64,000 bases of DNA from Gammaproteobacteria bacterium (GTDB lineage: Bacteria; Pseudomonadota; Gammaproteobacteria; Xanthomonadales; Wenzhouxiangellaceae): positions 57,320-121,319 of the forward strand of contig PXBD01000088.1 in assembly GCA_003565625.1 (NCBI GenBank), in the 5' to 3' direction. A model generated the notes under the pieces. That model saw nothing but the letters and a program-made list of their open reading frames with translations, ran no database searches and was not told where the DNA came from. A program made the translations under genes and the position numbers. This document shows, piece by piece, positions 1 to 7,496 of the stretch; within the stretch, counting starts at the first letter, position 1; each line of letters opens with the position of its first letter.

Positions 1-1379
1 CAGGCGTGGGCATCGGACTGGCGCACCAGCAGGTAGTCGCTGCCGGCCTGCCACAGGCCGCCCTGGTAGCCGGTGACCACTCGGGTCGGAATACCCGCCG
101 CCCGCATCAGGATGGCAAAGGCCGAGGCGTAGTATTCGCAGTAGCCGGCGCGCAGGTCGAACAGGAATTCATCGGCACCGTGCCGGCCCAGCGGCGAGGC
201 ACTCAGGGTGTAAAAGTATTCCTCGGTGCGAAACCAGGACAGAACCGCCGCGATCAAGTCCCGGTGGTCAGGATGCCGGGCGCGTAGTTCCTCGGCCAGC
301 GCCAGACTGCGTGGATTGCGTCCTTCCGGCAGGCGCAGTGCGGCCGCGCGCGCGCCTTCGGGCAGGTCCGGCATATCGATGAACTCCGGGTTGGATACCA
401 GCTCGTAGCGGGTCAGGGCGGTGACGGGATGCCGGCTGAGCAGTTGGTGGTCTACGGTGATCAGGGCCTGCTCCGGGCCGCGGACCGGGTAGTCGAGGGT
501 GAACAGCCAGCGCCGCTCGTGGGGTTCGAGCTGAACCGTATAAGTCAGGCTGGCGTCTCCTTCCGGCACGAACTGGCGCGAAGGGGTATCGCTGAAAAAC
601 GGCCGTGTCCAGGTGGTTCCATCAAAGTCCCACAGCACCGGGCCGCGCCAGTAGCGCTGGTCGACCGGCGGTGGCGGTCCGTCGAATTCGACCCGAAATG
701 CCGGAGAGTCATCGAGGAACAGGTTGCTGATGCTGCCCGGCGACATATCATCCGACAGACCGCTGCGGCCGTCCATGACCTGGTCAGGCAGTCCCCACAG
801 GGGCTGGGCAAGACGCGGGAACAGAAAAAACAGGGTCAGGGCCACGGGCACCGACATCAGCAGCAGGGTGGCTGCACTGCCGATGGCCTGGACTTCGGCG
901 CCGGGGGCGGCGCTGTCGGTCTCACCGGCCTCGACGTTCTGAATCCGAACCAGGGCGATGGTGGCGACCAGCGAGCCGACCGCCAGGTAGCCCAGGTAGA
1001 GCAGGCGTTCGCTGAACAGAAACTGGGTCGCGATCAGGAAAAAGCTGACCGAAGCCACCAGGCGCAGATCGCGCAGGGTGAACATTTCCATCATCTTGGC
1101 AGCGAGCATCACGCACAGCAGCGCGGTGGCGGTGCGGCGGCCCCACAAGCCACCAAAAGCAAGCACGATCAGGGTGATCGCCAGCCCGGTCAGCGCCAGG
1201 CGAAGAATGGCCGGCGGCGGTGACCAGTGCCGCCAGGCGGCCGCCAGGCGCCAGCCGCATGCTGCCACAATGCCGGCGGCCAGCCAAGCCGGCATCGCGG
1301 CCAGGTGCGGCAAGGCGGCAATGATGAAGGCAGCGATGGTCCAGGCCACCGGCCGCAGGGGTGCCTGGTGGGAATTCAC
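1..1379 (-). CDS. TgpA-type membrane transglutaminase (DUF3488 + transglutaminase core), 3' end cut by window edge
   Basis: The minus strand is open from a GTG at 1379 to the window edge, about 459 codons. The N-terminal ~180 residues hold several hydrophobic segments, as in the DUF3488 membrane part of TgpA proteins. A periplasmic region follows, then the transglutaminase core with the Cys motif GYCEYYASAF (window bases ~120-150) and a His in QSDAHA at the very edge. The GTG overlaps the DUF58 stop by 4 bp (GTGA), which supports this start. The order MoxR, DUF58, transglutaminase is a common conserved trio. In Pseudomonas, TgpA is an essential inner-membrane protein with a periplasmic transglutaminase domain; its substrate is not known to me. 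The catalytic Asp and any C-terminal membrane segment lie outside the window. Confidence 0.9.
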   Translation of the reverse strand, partial: MNSHQAPLRPVAWTIAAFIIAALPHLAAMPAWLAAGIVAACGWRLAAAWRHWSPPPAILRLALTGLAITLIVLAFGGLWGRRTATALLCVMLAAKMMEMFTLRDLRLVASVSFFLIATQFLFSERLLYLGYLAVGSLVATIALVRIQNVEAGETDSAAPGAEVQAIGSAATLLLMSVPVALTLFFLFPRLAQPLWGLPDQVMDGRSGLSDDMSPGSISNLFLDDSPAFRVEFDGPPPPVDQRYWRGPVLWDFDGTTWTRPFFSDTPSRQFVPEGDASLTYTVQLEPHERRWLFTLDYPVRGPEQALITVDHQLLSRHPVTALTRYELVSNPEFIDMPDLPEGARAAALRLPEGRNPRSLALAEELRARHPDHRDLIAAVLSWFRTEEYFYTLSASPLGRHGADEFLFDLRAGYCEYYASAFAILMRAAGIPTRVVTGYQGGLWQAGSDYLLVRQSDAHA

Positions 1380-2353
1380 GGAAACAACGCCAGCGCTTTC
1401 AGGCAGTTATGCAGATGTGCTTCATCACTGCCCGGCCCGATGGTGTCCGGGCCCAGGCGCAGCGTCCAGGCACGATGCTGACGGTGCGCGGTCAGCACCC
1501 AGGCCGTCAGCACCCGAATTTTTTCCTCCAGGTCGCGCCCCGGCGCCTGCTCCAGGTCCAGCAACAGCTGCCGCGAGCGCGGCTGGCGCAGGTCACGCGC
1601 CAGCAAGGTGTTGTGGCGCTGGCTGGCTTTCCAGGCCACGCGGTGCAGCGGGTCACCCTCGCGCCAGCCACGCAGGCTGAAAAATTCGTCGCCATCGGGT
1701 TGGCGCTGATCCTGGCGACCGTCCTGGTCGGCGCCCCCTTCGGGCAGTGCCGGTGGATGGTCGGCCGGTTGCGGCCAGACCAGAACGGGTCGCTCGGGCC
1801 AGAACCAGGACCAGGCCTGGAACAGGCCGATCGGCTGCCGGGTCTGAACCCGGCAGCGCGGCGGCTGCAGCCAGCCTCGGTGATGGGTGGTCAGGGCGAC
1901 GGCCACTTCGGCGAAGCCGCCGGGTGGGAGGGCAAACGTTTGCCTGCGCTCGGCACAGGCGATTTCCAGGCCGGCACGGGCGCGCCCGCCGGGGTTGGCC
2001 AGGCTGATCAGCAGTTGGGCAGTCTGGCCGGCGAATACCGGGGCTGCACCGCTGCGCTGTATCTGCAGCCGGTCGAGGTTGCGATAGGCGATCAGCATCG
2101 AATTGGAGGCCAGTCCGGCGACGATGAAGGTGGTCAGCAAGCCCAGATTGTTGTTGAAATTCAGGCTGCCCATCAGCATGGCAAACATCAGGAGTCCCAG
2201 CAGCCAGCCGAAACGGGTCGGCAGAATGAAAATCTGTCGATAGCGCAAGGTAAGCGGTGGCCGCATCGGGCCGCGCCGGGCAATCCAGCGGTCGAACCAG
2301 CGCCGGGGCGCGCGCTGGTCAGCGCCGAGCCGGGCCGAATCGGCGGTTGCCAT
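1376..2353 (-). CDS. DUF58 domain membrane protein
   Basis: A 325-residue protein. Two adjacent hydrophobic segments at about residues 47-90 (around FGWLLGLLMFAML and GLLTTFIVAGLA) anchor it in the membrane. The C-terminal half carries the DUF58 signature around SLRGWREGDPLHRVAWKASQ, a region built on a von Willebrand A-like fold. DUF58 proteins are regularly encoded between a MoxR AAA+ ATPase and a transglutaminase and are thought to work with the ATPase in protein assembly or envelope maintenance. The ATG at 2353 shares one base with the MoxR stop, and the 3' end overlaps the transglutaminase start by 4 bp, so the three are translationally coupled. The exact role is unknown. Confidence 0.88.
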   Translation of the reverse strand: MATADSARLGADQRAPRRWFDRWIARRGPMRPPLTLRYRQIFILPTRFGWLLGLLMFAMLMGSLNFNNNLGLLTTFIVAGLASNSMLIAYRNLDRLQIQRSGAAPVFAGQTAQLLISLANPGGRARAGLEIACAERRQTFALPPGGFAEVAVALTTHHRGWLQPPRCRVQTRQPIGLFQAWSWFWPERPVLVWPQPADHPPALPEGGADQDGRQDQRQPDGDEFFSLRGWREGDPLHRVAWKASQRHNTLLARDLRQPRSRQLLLDLEQAPGRDLEEKIRVLTAWVLTAHRQHRAWTLRLGPDTIGPGSDEAHLHNCLKALALFP

Positions 2354-3309
2354 CAGGGAACCGGGGTGTGCTCGATGATTTCGGCCACAACGGCGCGGCT
2401 GTCGAGGCCGGACTCCGGCAGCGGCTGGAGCCGATGAGGGGCCAGGTGCGGGAAAATCTGCTTGACGTTTTCCGGCAGGCAGAAATCCTGACGTCGAACC
2501 AGGGCGTGAGCACGGGCGGTGCGGATCAGCGCCAGGGCGGCACGTGGGGACAGCCCGGCGCGCAGCCCGGCGTGGCTGCGCGTGGCCTGAACCAGCGTCT
2601 GGATGTAGTCCAGTACCGGCTCGGCGACGTGCAACCCGGCCGCGAGTTCAATCAAGCCAATGACTCTGTGCTCATCCAGCTCCGGCTGAAGTGTTTGCAG
2701 CATCCGGCGCCGGTCGGGTTCGACCAGCAAGCGGCGTTCTTCCAGCGCTGATGGGTAGCCGATGGAAGTTCGCAGCAGAAACCGATCCAGCTGAGAGTCG
2801 GGCAACGGGTAGGTGCCGGCCAGATCCAGCGGGTTTTGGGTGGCGATGACAAAAAACGGCTGCGGCAGGCTGTGGGTCTGGCCGTCGACCGTCACTTGCC
2901 CCTCGGCCATGGCCTCGAGCAGGGCGGACTGGGTGCGCGGGCTGGCGCGGTTGATTTCGTCGGCCAGGATGACATTGGCAAACACCGGTCCGGGGCGAAA
3001 TTCGAATTGCTCGTCCTGGCGGCGGAATATCGATACGCCGAGGATGTCGGCCGGCAGCATGTCGTTGGTGAACTGCACGCGCTGCCAGCTGCCGCCGAGG
3101 ACCAGCGACAGAGCCTGGGCAAGCGTGGTCTTGCCCACACCGGGCAGGTCTTCGATCAGCAAGTGGCCGCCGGCCAGCAGCGCCGAGAAGGCCAGTTCGA
3201 CCACCTCGGCCTTGTCGACGATGACCGCGTTGACCGAGGCCAAAGCGCGCTCCAGGTCGGCGCGCAGGTCGGCCCCGACGGTGTGCGCCGGGTCAGGCCT
3301 GCTACTCAT
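2353..3309 (-). CDS. MoxR-family AAA+ ATPase
   Basis: A 318-residue AAA+ ATPase of the MoxR/RavA type. The Walker A motif is in EDLPGVGKTTLAQAL. Walker B and following residues are in VILADEINRASPRTQSALLEAMAEGQVTVDG, which is nearly invariant in MoxR proteins. The C-terminal lid helix bundle ends near the stop. I chose the ATG at 3309 (MSSRPDPAHT), which overlaps phhB by 8 bp. An in-frame upstream ATG at 3372 would lie inside phhB and adds 21 residues unlike the family. MoxR ATPases are thought to act as chaperone-like factors for metalloenzyme or envelope complexes, usually with a von Willebrand A-type partner; here the DUF58 protein downstream is the likely partner. Confidence 0.92.
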   Translation of the reverse strand: MSSRPDPAHTVGADLRADLERALASVNAVIVDKAEVVELAFSALLAGGHLLIEDLPGVGKTTLAQALSLVLGGSWQRVQFTNDMLPADILGVSIFRRQDEQFEFRPGPVFANVILADEINRASPRTQSALLEAMAEGQVTVDGQTHSLPQPFFVIATQNPLDLAGTYPLPDSQLDRFLLRTSIGYPSALEERRLLVEPDRRRMLQTLQPELDEHRVIGLIELAAGLHVAEPVLDYIQTLVQATRSHAGLRAGLSPRAALALIRTARAHALVRRQDFCLPENVKQIFPHLAPHRLQPLPESGLDSRAVVAEIIEHTPVP

Positions 3310-3643
3310 CCAGCAGGGCGTTGAGCTTGGCCGCGCAGATGAAATCGTTGTCGCTGAGGCCGTCGATGGCATGGGTGGTGAAGTGAACCAGGCAGAAGTT
3401 GTAGCCGCCCTCGAAATCCGGGTGATGGTTTTCCTGGTTGGCTACCCAGGCCATGGCGTTGATGAATGCCATGGTCTTGTAAAACCCCTTGAATTCAAAG
3501 CGGCGGTAAATCACTTTGCCGGCAGCATCGGCCTGCCAGCCCGGAACCTCCGGCAGGAGTTCCTCGACGCGCTCGGCGCTGAGCGGCGCGGTGCCGCCCT
3601 CGCAGGGTACACATTTTTTTTCCGTCAGACGCTCGTTGCTCAT
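3302..3643 (-). CDS. phhB: pterin-4a-carbinolamine dehydratase
   Basis: A 113-residue 4a-hydroxytetrahydrobiopterin dehydratase. It regenerates the pterin cofactor after each turnover of phenylalanine hydroxylase and acts in the cytoplasm. The family core is clear: the active-site pattern NHHPDF at about residues 72-77, followed by LVHFTTHAIDGLSDNDFICAAKLN. The length matches bacterial PhhB. It starts only 3 bp after the phhA stop on the same strand, so the two form one operon, and its 3' end overlaps moxR by 8 bp. Linkage of phhAB to a MoxR/DUF58/transglutaminase set is unlikely to be functional and probably reflects gene packing. Confidence 0.95.
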   Translation of the reverse strand: MSNERLTEKKCVPCEGGTAPLSAERVEELLPEVPGWQADAAGKVIYRRFEFKGFYKTMAFINAMAWVANQENHHPDFEGGYNFCLVHFTTHAIDGLSDNDFICAAKLNALLDE

Positions 3644-3646
3644 GGT

Positions 3647-4447
3647 TCAGGCAGCCTCCTGCTTTTTGGGTGGGTAGGTCGGGGTGAACTCGCCCAGGGC
3701 TCGAGCCTTGCGGATCAGTCCCAGCAGATCCTCGCGGGCGAGTTCGAACAAGTCTTCCATGCGGTCCAGAATGTAGTACACCGGCTGATAAATATCGATT
3801 CGGTAGGGTGTTCTGAGCACATCGATCGGATCGAAGGGGCGGCGCAGTGGCTCCGGGCTTTCCAGCGCGTAGCGCGTCTCTCCCGGCGAGGAGGCGATGC
3901 CGCCCCCGCAAATGCGCACGCCCTCAGCGGTCTGCAGCAGGCCGAATTCCACCGTAAACCAGTACAGCCGGGCCAGGAATACCCGTTCCTGGCGGTTGGC
4001 GCGAACGCCGGCCTTGCCGTAGGCTTCGGTGAAGTCGGCAAAGGCCTGGTGGGTGAGCATGGTGGCATGGCCGAATATTTCGTGGAAGATGTCGGGTTCC
4101 TGCAGGTAATTCATGTCCTTGCGCGAGCGGATGAAGGATGCGGCCGGGAACCGGCGCTCGGCGAGCAGGGCGAAGAACCGGTCAAAATTGATCAGGGCCG
4201 GCACCGGCGCAACTTCCCAGCCGGTTCTGGCCTGGAGAACCCGCGACACTTCGGTCGGCTGCGGGATGCGGTCGCGCGGCAGATCCAGAATTTCCAGTCC
4301 ATCGAGAAACGGTTGACAGACACGCTGCTGGATCAAGGGCAGCTGGCGTTCGTACAACGCGGTCCACACGCTGTGCTCTTCCTCGCTGTAGGGGATGACG
4401 CCGTTTTCGTCCGGCACTTTCGCCTCGTAGGCTGACGATGTACCCAT
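3647..4447 (-). CDS. phhA: phenylalanine 4-monooxygenase
   Basis: A 266-residue prokaryotic phenylalanine hydroxylase, which converts phenylalanine to tyrosine with tetrahydropterin, O2 and non-haem iron. The iron ligands are visible as HEIFGH in DIFHEIFGHATML and the Glu in FTVEFGLLQTAEG. The protein consists of the catalytic domain only, without the ACT domain of animal enzymes, as is normal in bacteria. The ATG at 4447 is preceded by GGAG with 7-base spacing, a good ribosome site. It leads the operon with phhB. The upstream DNA holds an 18-bp palindrome with the spacing of a TyrR/PhhR box (see 4522-4565), so regulation by aromatic amino acids is plausible but not shown. Confidence 0.95.
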   Translation of the reverse strand: MGTSSAYEAKVPDENGVIPYSEEEHSVWTALYERQLPLIQQRVCQPFLDGLEILDLPRDRIPQPTEVSRVLQARTGWEVAPVPALINFDRFFALLAERRFPAASFIRSRKDMNYLQEPDIFHEIFGHATMLTHQAFADFTEAYGKAGVRANRQERVFLARLYWFTVEFGLLQTAEGVRICGGGIASSPGETRYALESPEPLRRPFDPIDVLRTPYRIDIYQPVYYILDRMEDLFELAREDLLGLIRKARALGEFTPTYPPKKQEAA

Positions 4448-4521
4448 ACGAATGCTCCAGATTCAGGCAGTGACCCAAAGATGGTATCACTGAGCGGTGG
4501 CCGATCCATGACAGGGTGGTG

Positions 4522-4565
4522 TGTAGGAAATTTCCTACAAACGATGAGCAGATTTCCTACAGGAA
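4522..4565. promoter_or_regulatory. operator-like palindrome plus second half-site upstream of phhA
   Basis: The perfect 18-bp palindrome TGTAGGAAATTTCCTACA lies at 4522-4539. Its right half TTTCCTACA recurs at 4553-4561, exactly 22 bp (about two helical turns) downstream, and there forms TTCCT-AC-AGGAA (4554-4565). The geometry TGTA(2)-N6-(2)TACA matches remembered TyrR/PhhR boxes (TGTAAA-N6-TTTACA) and also GacA-type boxes (TGTAAG-N6-CTTACA), with two positions changed in each half. It sits 75-118 bp upstream of phhA on one side and about 60-100 bp upstream of the RNA candidate at 4621 on the other, so either could be its target. The repeated motif is seen directly; the binding protein is unknown. 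Confidence 0.55.
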
Positions 4566-4620
4566 TCCGGGATGATCTTCGGCTGCTTACTTTCGGGCAT
4601 TCCCGCAAACTATCGATCAT

Positions 4621-4741
4621 AGGTTGCCGGTAGGGAACCTCGCGCAAGCGAGGGCAACTTAAACCCCTCCTCGTTTACCAAGGGTTGCTGGTCCCATCGG
4701 GGAGGGTTTTCAAAGCGGCGCCGTCTGGCGCCGCTTTTTTT
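4621..4741 (+). ncRNA. candidate structured small RNA or leader with intrinsic terminator
   Basis: This intergenic stretch folds into three stems when read on the plus strand. Stem 1 pairs 4621-4627 with 4654-4660 (7 bp, one G-U). Inside it a 6-bp stem, CCTCGC (4638-4643) with GCGAGG (4648-4653), is closed by a GCAA tetraloop. Stem 2 pairs 4661-4670 with 4700-4709 (one mismatch), with ACCA/TGGT inside. Stem 3 is the 8-bp GC terminator hairpin with its T tract. No plausible coding frame is seen. It could be a free small RNA or a cis leader of the NmrA-like gene at 4813. I do not recognise a known riboswitch or small RNA class. The 5' end and promoter are not clear, so the start coordinate is that of the first stem. 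Confidence 0.5.
4712..4741 (+). terminator. strong rho-independent terminator
   Basis: GCGGCGCC (4715-4722), a GTCT loop and GGCGCCGC (4727-4734) form a perfect 8-bp GC stem, followed by seven T residues (4735-4741) and preceded by AAA, which can extend the stem. It is the only textbook intrinsic terminator I found in 64 kb. It lies after no gene: phhA points away from it and the next plus-strand gene starts at 4813. It must therefore end a short upstream transcript or attenuate the downstream gene. Confidence 0.85.
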
Positions 4742-4812
4742 CAAGTGCTGGCGCGGCGACTGTGGTGCTATTCTGACCGCAGGCTTTTCTTGTGCGAGAG
4801 TATTTGGTTTCC

Positions 4813-5736
4813 ATGAGCTCGATCAGCAGTCTGGTGGTTTTCGGGGCCACGGGCACCCAGGGGCATCCGGTGGTGGATGCAGCCCTGCAGGCCGGTCTGG
4901 ATGTGCGCGCGGTCAGTCGCGATGTGGACAAGGCCGAAGAGCAACTGTCCAGTCGGGCGCAGGTTTTCCAGGCCGATTTGCTGGAGCCGGAAACGGTCGC
5001 CGAGGCCATGAGCGGCATGGATGCCGCCTTTTTCTACCTGCCGGTGATGCCGCACTCGCCCTCGGCGCAGGCCATGGTCGAGAGTGTCGTCGCCGGAGCG
5101 CGAACCTCCGGACTGCAGCGCCTGGTGTTTACCAGTTCGGCCTGGTTCGGCCCGGGTATGCCTTCGGGCCCGTTTGTGGACGGTTTGCGTGCGGTCTCCG
5201 GGCGCCTGCTGGAGATCGATGTCGAGACCGTGGTGCTGCGACCCACCCTGTACCTGGCAAACCTGGTCTGGCCGCACATCATCCGCGAGATTCGCGATTA
5301 CGGCCGCCTGAGTTACCCGCCGCTGGACGCCGGGCGCTGCCTGAACTGGACGGCTACCGAGGATCAGGCGGCCGTCGCCGTCGCCTGCCTGGACGCCGGG
5401 GTGGCCGGTGAAATCATCGATGTGGCCAGTCCGGAGCCGGTCACCGGGCCGGATCTTTGCCGGCTGCTGGTGTCGGTGTACGGTCGCGAGGTGCATTATG
5501 ACCCGCAGACGGTGGAAGAATTCGCCGACACCCTCAGCCATATGGCCGGCAGCGCCGAAATCGGCCGCACGGTGGCCGGCTTGTACGAAGGTTTCAACGC
5601 GCTGGCCGAAGACGGGCCGCTGGTCGATACCGAAGCCCTGGAGCGTCGCTTCGGGATTCGGTTAACGCCGGTCAGCGAGTGGGTGGAGCAGCGACTTGGG
5701 GCGCTGCTGGATCGCTACGGCACACCGAGCAATTAG
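4813..5736 (+). CDS. NmrA-like NAD(P)-binding oxidoreductase/sensor
   Basis: A protein of about 307 residues with an N-terminal Rossmann fold. The glycine motif GATGTQG is at residues ~10-16, followed by the strand-helix pattern of atypical short-chain dehydrogenases (NmrA/HSCARG-like). Such proteins either reduce small quinone-like substrates or sense NAD(P)H; no catalytic YxxxK is obvious, so the sensor-like role is open. I prefer the ATG at 4813. A GTG at 4792 would add seven residues before the usual strand start. A strong terminator ends 71 bp upstream, so expression may depend on an attenuator-like leader. The stop overlaps that of the convergent universal stress gene. Confidence 0.8.
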   Translation: MSSISSLVVFGATGTQGHPVVDAALQAGLDVRAVSRDVDKAEEQLSSRAQVFQADLLEPETVAEAMSGMDAAFFYLPVMPHSPSAQAMVESVVAGARTSGLQRLVFTSSAWFGPGMPSGPFVDGLRAVSGRLLEIDVETVVLRPTLYLANLVWPHIIREIRDYGRLSYPPLDAGRCLNWTATEDQAAVAVACLDAGVAGEIIDVASPEPVTGPDLCRLLVSVYGREVHYDPQTVEEFADTLSHMAGSAEIGRTVAGLYEGFNALAEDGPLVDTEALERRFGIRLTPVSEWVEQRLGALLDRYGTPSN

Positions 5737-6185
5737 TTGACGACGACGACCGGACACTTGGTCAGGCGCACCGTCTTGTCGCTGACGCTGCCCATCAGCA
5801 AACCCTGCAGGCGTCCCCTTCCGCGCCGGCCAACGACCAGCATGGGGCGGTCGCACTCGGCCGCGTAGCGCAACAGCGCTTCGGCCGGGTCGCCACTGAG
5901 CAGAACCGGCTCCACCGACACTGCGCGTTCGCCGGCTCGACCCAGGGCGCGTTCGAGCACGGCCGATGCAAGCTCGTATTCCGGGATGGAACCGGCGGCT
6001 TCCTGAAGCTCCTCATACTGGATGGTGCGCACTTCGCCGGCGCGGCCGTGGCGAGCCTGCGTGGCATGCACGATGCGCACCGGCAAGCGCAGGTTTTCCG
6101 CCAGATCGAGGCCGAAATCGAGCGCTCTGCCGGCACTGTCAGAGTCATCTACCGCGATCAGCACGGAGGTGTAGTTGAACGGCAT
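5733..6185 (-). CDS. universal stress protein, UspA family
   Basis: A 150-residue single-domain universal stress protein. The N-terminal strand is VLIAVDDSDSAGRALDFGLDLA. The nucleotide-binding signature G-x2-G-x9-G(S) appears near the C terminus as VVGRRGRGRLQGLLMGSVS, so ATP binding is likely. It ends in VVVVN, typical of the last strand. I chose the ATG at 6185 (MPFNYTSVLIAVDD); an upstream ATG at 6215 adds ten residues that do not fit the fold. It is convergent with the NmrA-like gene, overlapping it by four bases at the stops. The function is general stress survival; the specific trigger is not evident. Confidence 0.9.
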   Translation of the reverse strand: MPFNYTSVLIAVDDSDSAGRALDFGLDLAENLRLPVRIVHATQARHGRAGEVRTIQYEELQEAAGSIPEYELASAVLERALGRAGERAVSVEPVLLSGDPAEALLRYAAECDRPMLVVGRRGRGRLQGLLMGSVSDKTVRLTKCPVVVVN

Positions 6186-6254
6186 GCGGCTGGCTCCCGA
6201 AACTGGACTGGACAAGCCGCATTGTAGCGCAGCCGGGCAGCGCCAGAACCGTGC

Positions 6255-6806
6255 TCAGCCGGACGCGGCGTGGTCGCGCGCCTGCTCGAGCAGGCGGTCG
6301 CGCAGGCGGCGGTGGAATGGTTCGTCGCCGAACCAGATCATGAAGTACTGCTCTGCCCCCGGGAGGTCATTGCAGCTTTGGATCAGCTTTTCGTTCAGGT
6401 AAAGGCCCAGACCCTGGCCGGGCCGGTAGACAACGTCGTAACGATCGCCGGAGTTGGCGTCGACGTAGGCATCTGCCAGGCACTGCAGTACCTCGGGCAA
6501 CTCGTCGGCATCGTCCACGCCCAGGTTCTGACTCAAGGTTGAGCGGGCCGAATCGATCAGATCGGTGCCGCGGAAGTCGCGCGCCAGTTCAAGCGAGAAC
6601 TGCTTGGGGATCGACTGGAGGATCTGATCGGCATCCTGGCACTGATCGAGGTACAGGTAGGCGGTGCCGACCCGGAAAAGGCCCGCTACACGAAGTTCCA
6701 GTTCGGCGCACTGGGTCAGATCACCATTGGCCGGCTGTGGGGCGGCGGCCACGCCCAGCGCGATCCAGCAGGCCAGCGCTGCCAGCGTCAGTCGGGCGGG
6801 ACTCAC
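6255..6806 (-). CDS. periplasmic chalcone-isomerase-like protein
   Basis: A 183-residue protein with an N-terminal signal peptide (LTLAALACWIALGVAAA). The mature part has the pattern ELRVAGLFRVGTAYLYLDQC...FSLELARDFRG seen in bacterial chalcone-isomerase-like proteins, which bind fatty acids or lipids and are not known to make flavonoids. Its start overlaps the stop of the upstream lipoprotein gene by 4 bp. In other gammaproteobacteria this family sits next to desaturase/FAD oxidoreductase/DUF1365/CFA-type methyltransferase sets, as here, suggesting a role in handling modified membrane fatty acids. The family assignment rests on pattern and context. Confidence 0.65.
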   Translation of the reverse strand: MSPARLTLAALACWIALGVAAAPQPANGDLTQCAELELRVAGLFRVGTAYLYLDQCQDADQILQSIPKQFSLELARDFRGTDLIDSARSTLSQNLGVDDADELPEVLQCLADAYVDANSGDRYDVVYRPGQGLGLYLNEKLIQSCNDLPGAEQYFMIWFGDEPFHRRLRDRLLEQARDHAASG

Positions 6807-7381
6807 AGCGCGCTTCGGGCCCGTCGAACCGCGAAACCTACCCCTGGCAGGTGGGCGTACAGGGCGTGTCCGCTGTCCCAGAAGTCCTGATGCAGAACGA
6901 CGCGGCCTTGCTCATCGAAGCGCAGATGGGTCATGCCGATCGACTTGGAGTGGACGCGGCGCCCGGCTGCGCGGGTGTGGAATTCCATGGTCCAGCGTAC
7001 GTACACGTCAGCTGCGTCGCGAATCACCTGGTGGACTTCTACATGACTTTCCTCCAGTGCCGCACCGGTGTTTGTCATGTAATCCACCAGATCGTTGAGC
7101 GCCGCGAAGGTGTGCAATGTGTCGTTGAAATGGAACGATTCGGCATAGGTTGCCCGCATCCGCTCGCCCACGTCTACGGCGGTCAGATCGCGATAGCTGT
7201 CCTTGAAACGGGCCACGCCCTCATCGATGGCCACGGTCGATCCGGCAAAATTCAAAAGCGCCGTTTCGTAGGCGTGGATATCCTCTTCCAGTCCTGTCCC
7301 GCCTCTGCCGCCGCATGCTGTCAAGATGGCAACGGCCACTGCGCCTAGAACAATCCGGATTGACCAAATCTGCTTTTTCAT
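6803..7381 (-). CDS. SnoaL/NTF2-like lipoprotein
   Basis: A 192-residue protein with a lipobox (LTAC, Cys at about residue 22) after a short hydrophobic segment, so it should be membrane anchored. The mature region resembles the NTF2/SnoaL fold: an N-terminal helix (ETALLNFAG), YAESFHFNDTLHTFAALNDLVDYM, and a C-terminal VLHQDFWDSG that is characteristic of these cluster-associated SnoaL-like proteins. It is transcribed divergently from the desaturase and shares its promoter region, which holds the palindrome at 7416-7431. Its ligand is unknown; context points to modified fatty acids. Confidence 0.75.
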   Translation of the reverse strand: MKKQIWSIRIVLGAVAVAILTACGGRGGTGLEEDIHAYETALLNFAGSTVAIDEGVARFKDSYRDLTAVDVGERMRATYAESFHFNDTLHTFAALNDLVDYMTNTGAALEESHVEVHQVIRDAADVYVRWTMEFHTRAAGRRVHSKSIGMTHLRFDEQGRVVLHQDFWDSGHALYAHLPGVGFAVRRARSAL

Positions 7382-7415
7382 ATGAATATTGTGAGCCCGA
7401 ATCGATCAAGCTTCG

Positions 7416-7431
7416 GTGAACAAGGGTTCAC
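7416..7431. promoter_or_regulatory. perfect palindrome in the divergent lipid-cluster promoter
   Basis: GTGAACAAGGGTTCAC is a 6-4-6 perfect inverted repeat, 34 bp before the lipoprotein start and 65 bp before the desaturase start. Its half-site and spacing resemble operators I recall for TetR-family regulators of unsaturated fatty acid synthesis (Pseudomonas DesT, with GTGAAC half-sites). No regulator of that family is encoded in the window. The palindrome is seen directly; its role is inference. Confidence 0.5.
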
Positions 7432-7496
7432 AGGGCATTCATTGAGACATTGGCTACCATTGCGCATTCTTTTTTGCTCCCGCAAGGGGTCTTTAC

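Noticed and set aside
429..2751. Long plus-strand open frames across the transglutaminase/DUF58/MoxR region
   Set aside because: They are antisense shadows of GC-rich genes; they show no domains and the minus-strand frames carry clear family motifs.
4447..4647. Possible small proteins antisense or upstream of phhA (4333-4647, 4182-4490)
   Set aside because: Their codon use is not gene-like and they overlap phhA or the palindromic region; no ribosome site is seen.
4623..4741. RNA candidate as an RsmY/Z-type small RNA
   Set aside because: It has only two GGA motifs, neither shown in an exposed hairpin loop; the GacA-like box alone is not enough.
7465..7476. T-rich stretch before the desaturase as an intrinsic terminator
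   Set aside because: No GC-rich hairpin precedes it on either strand.
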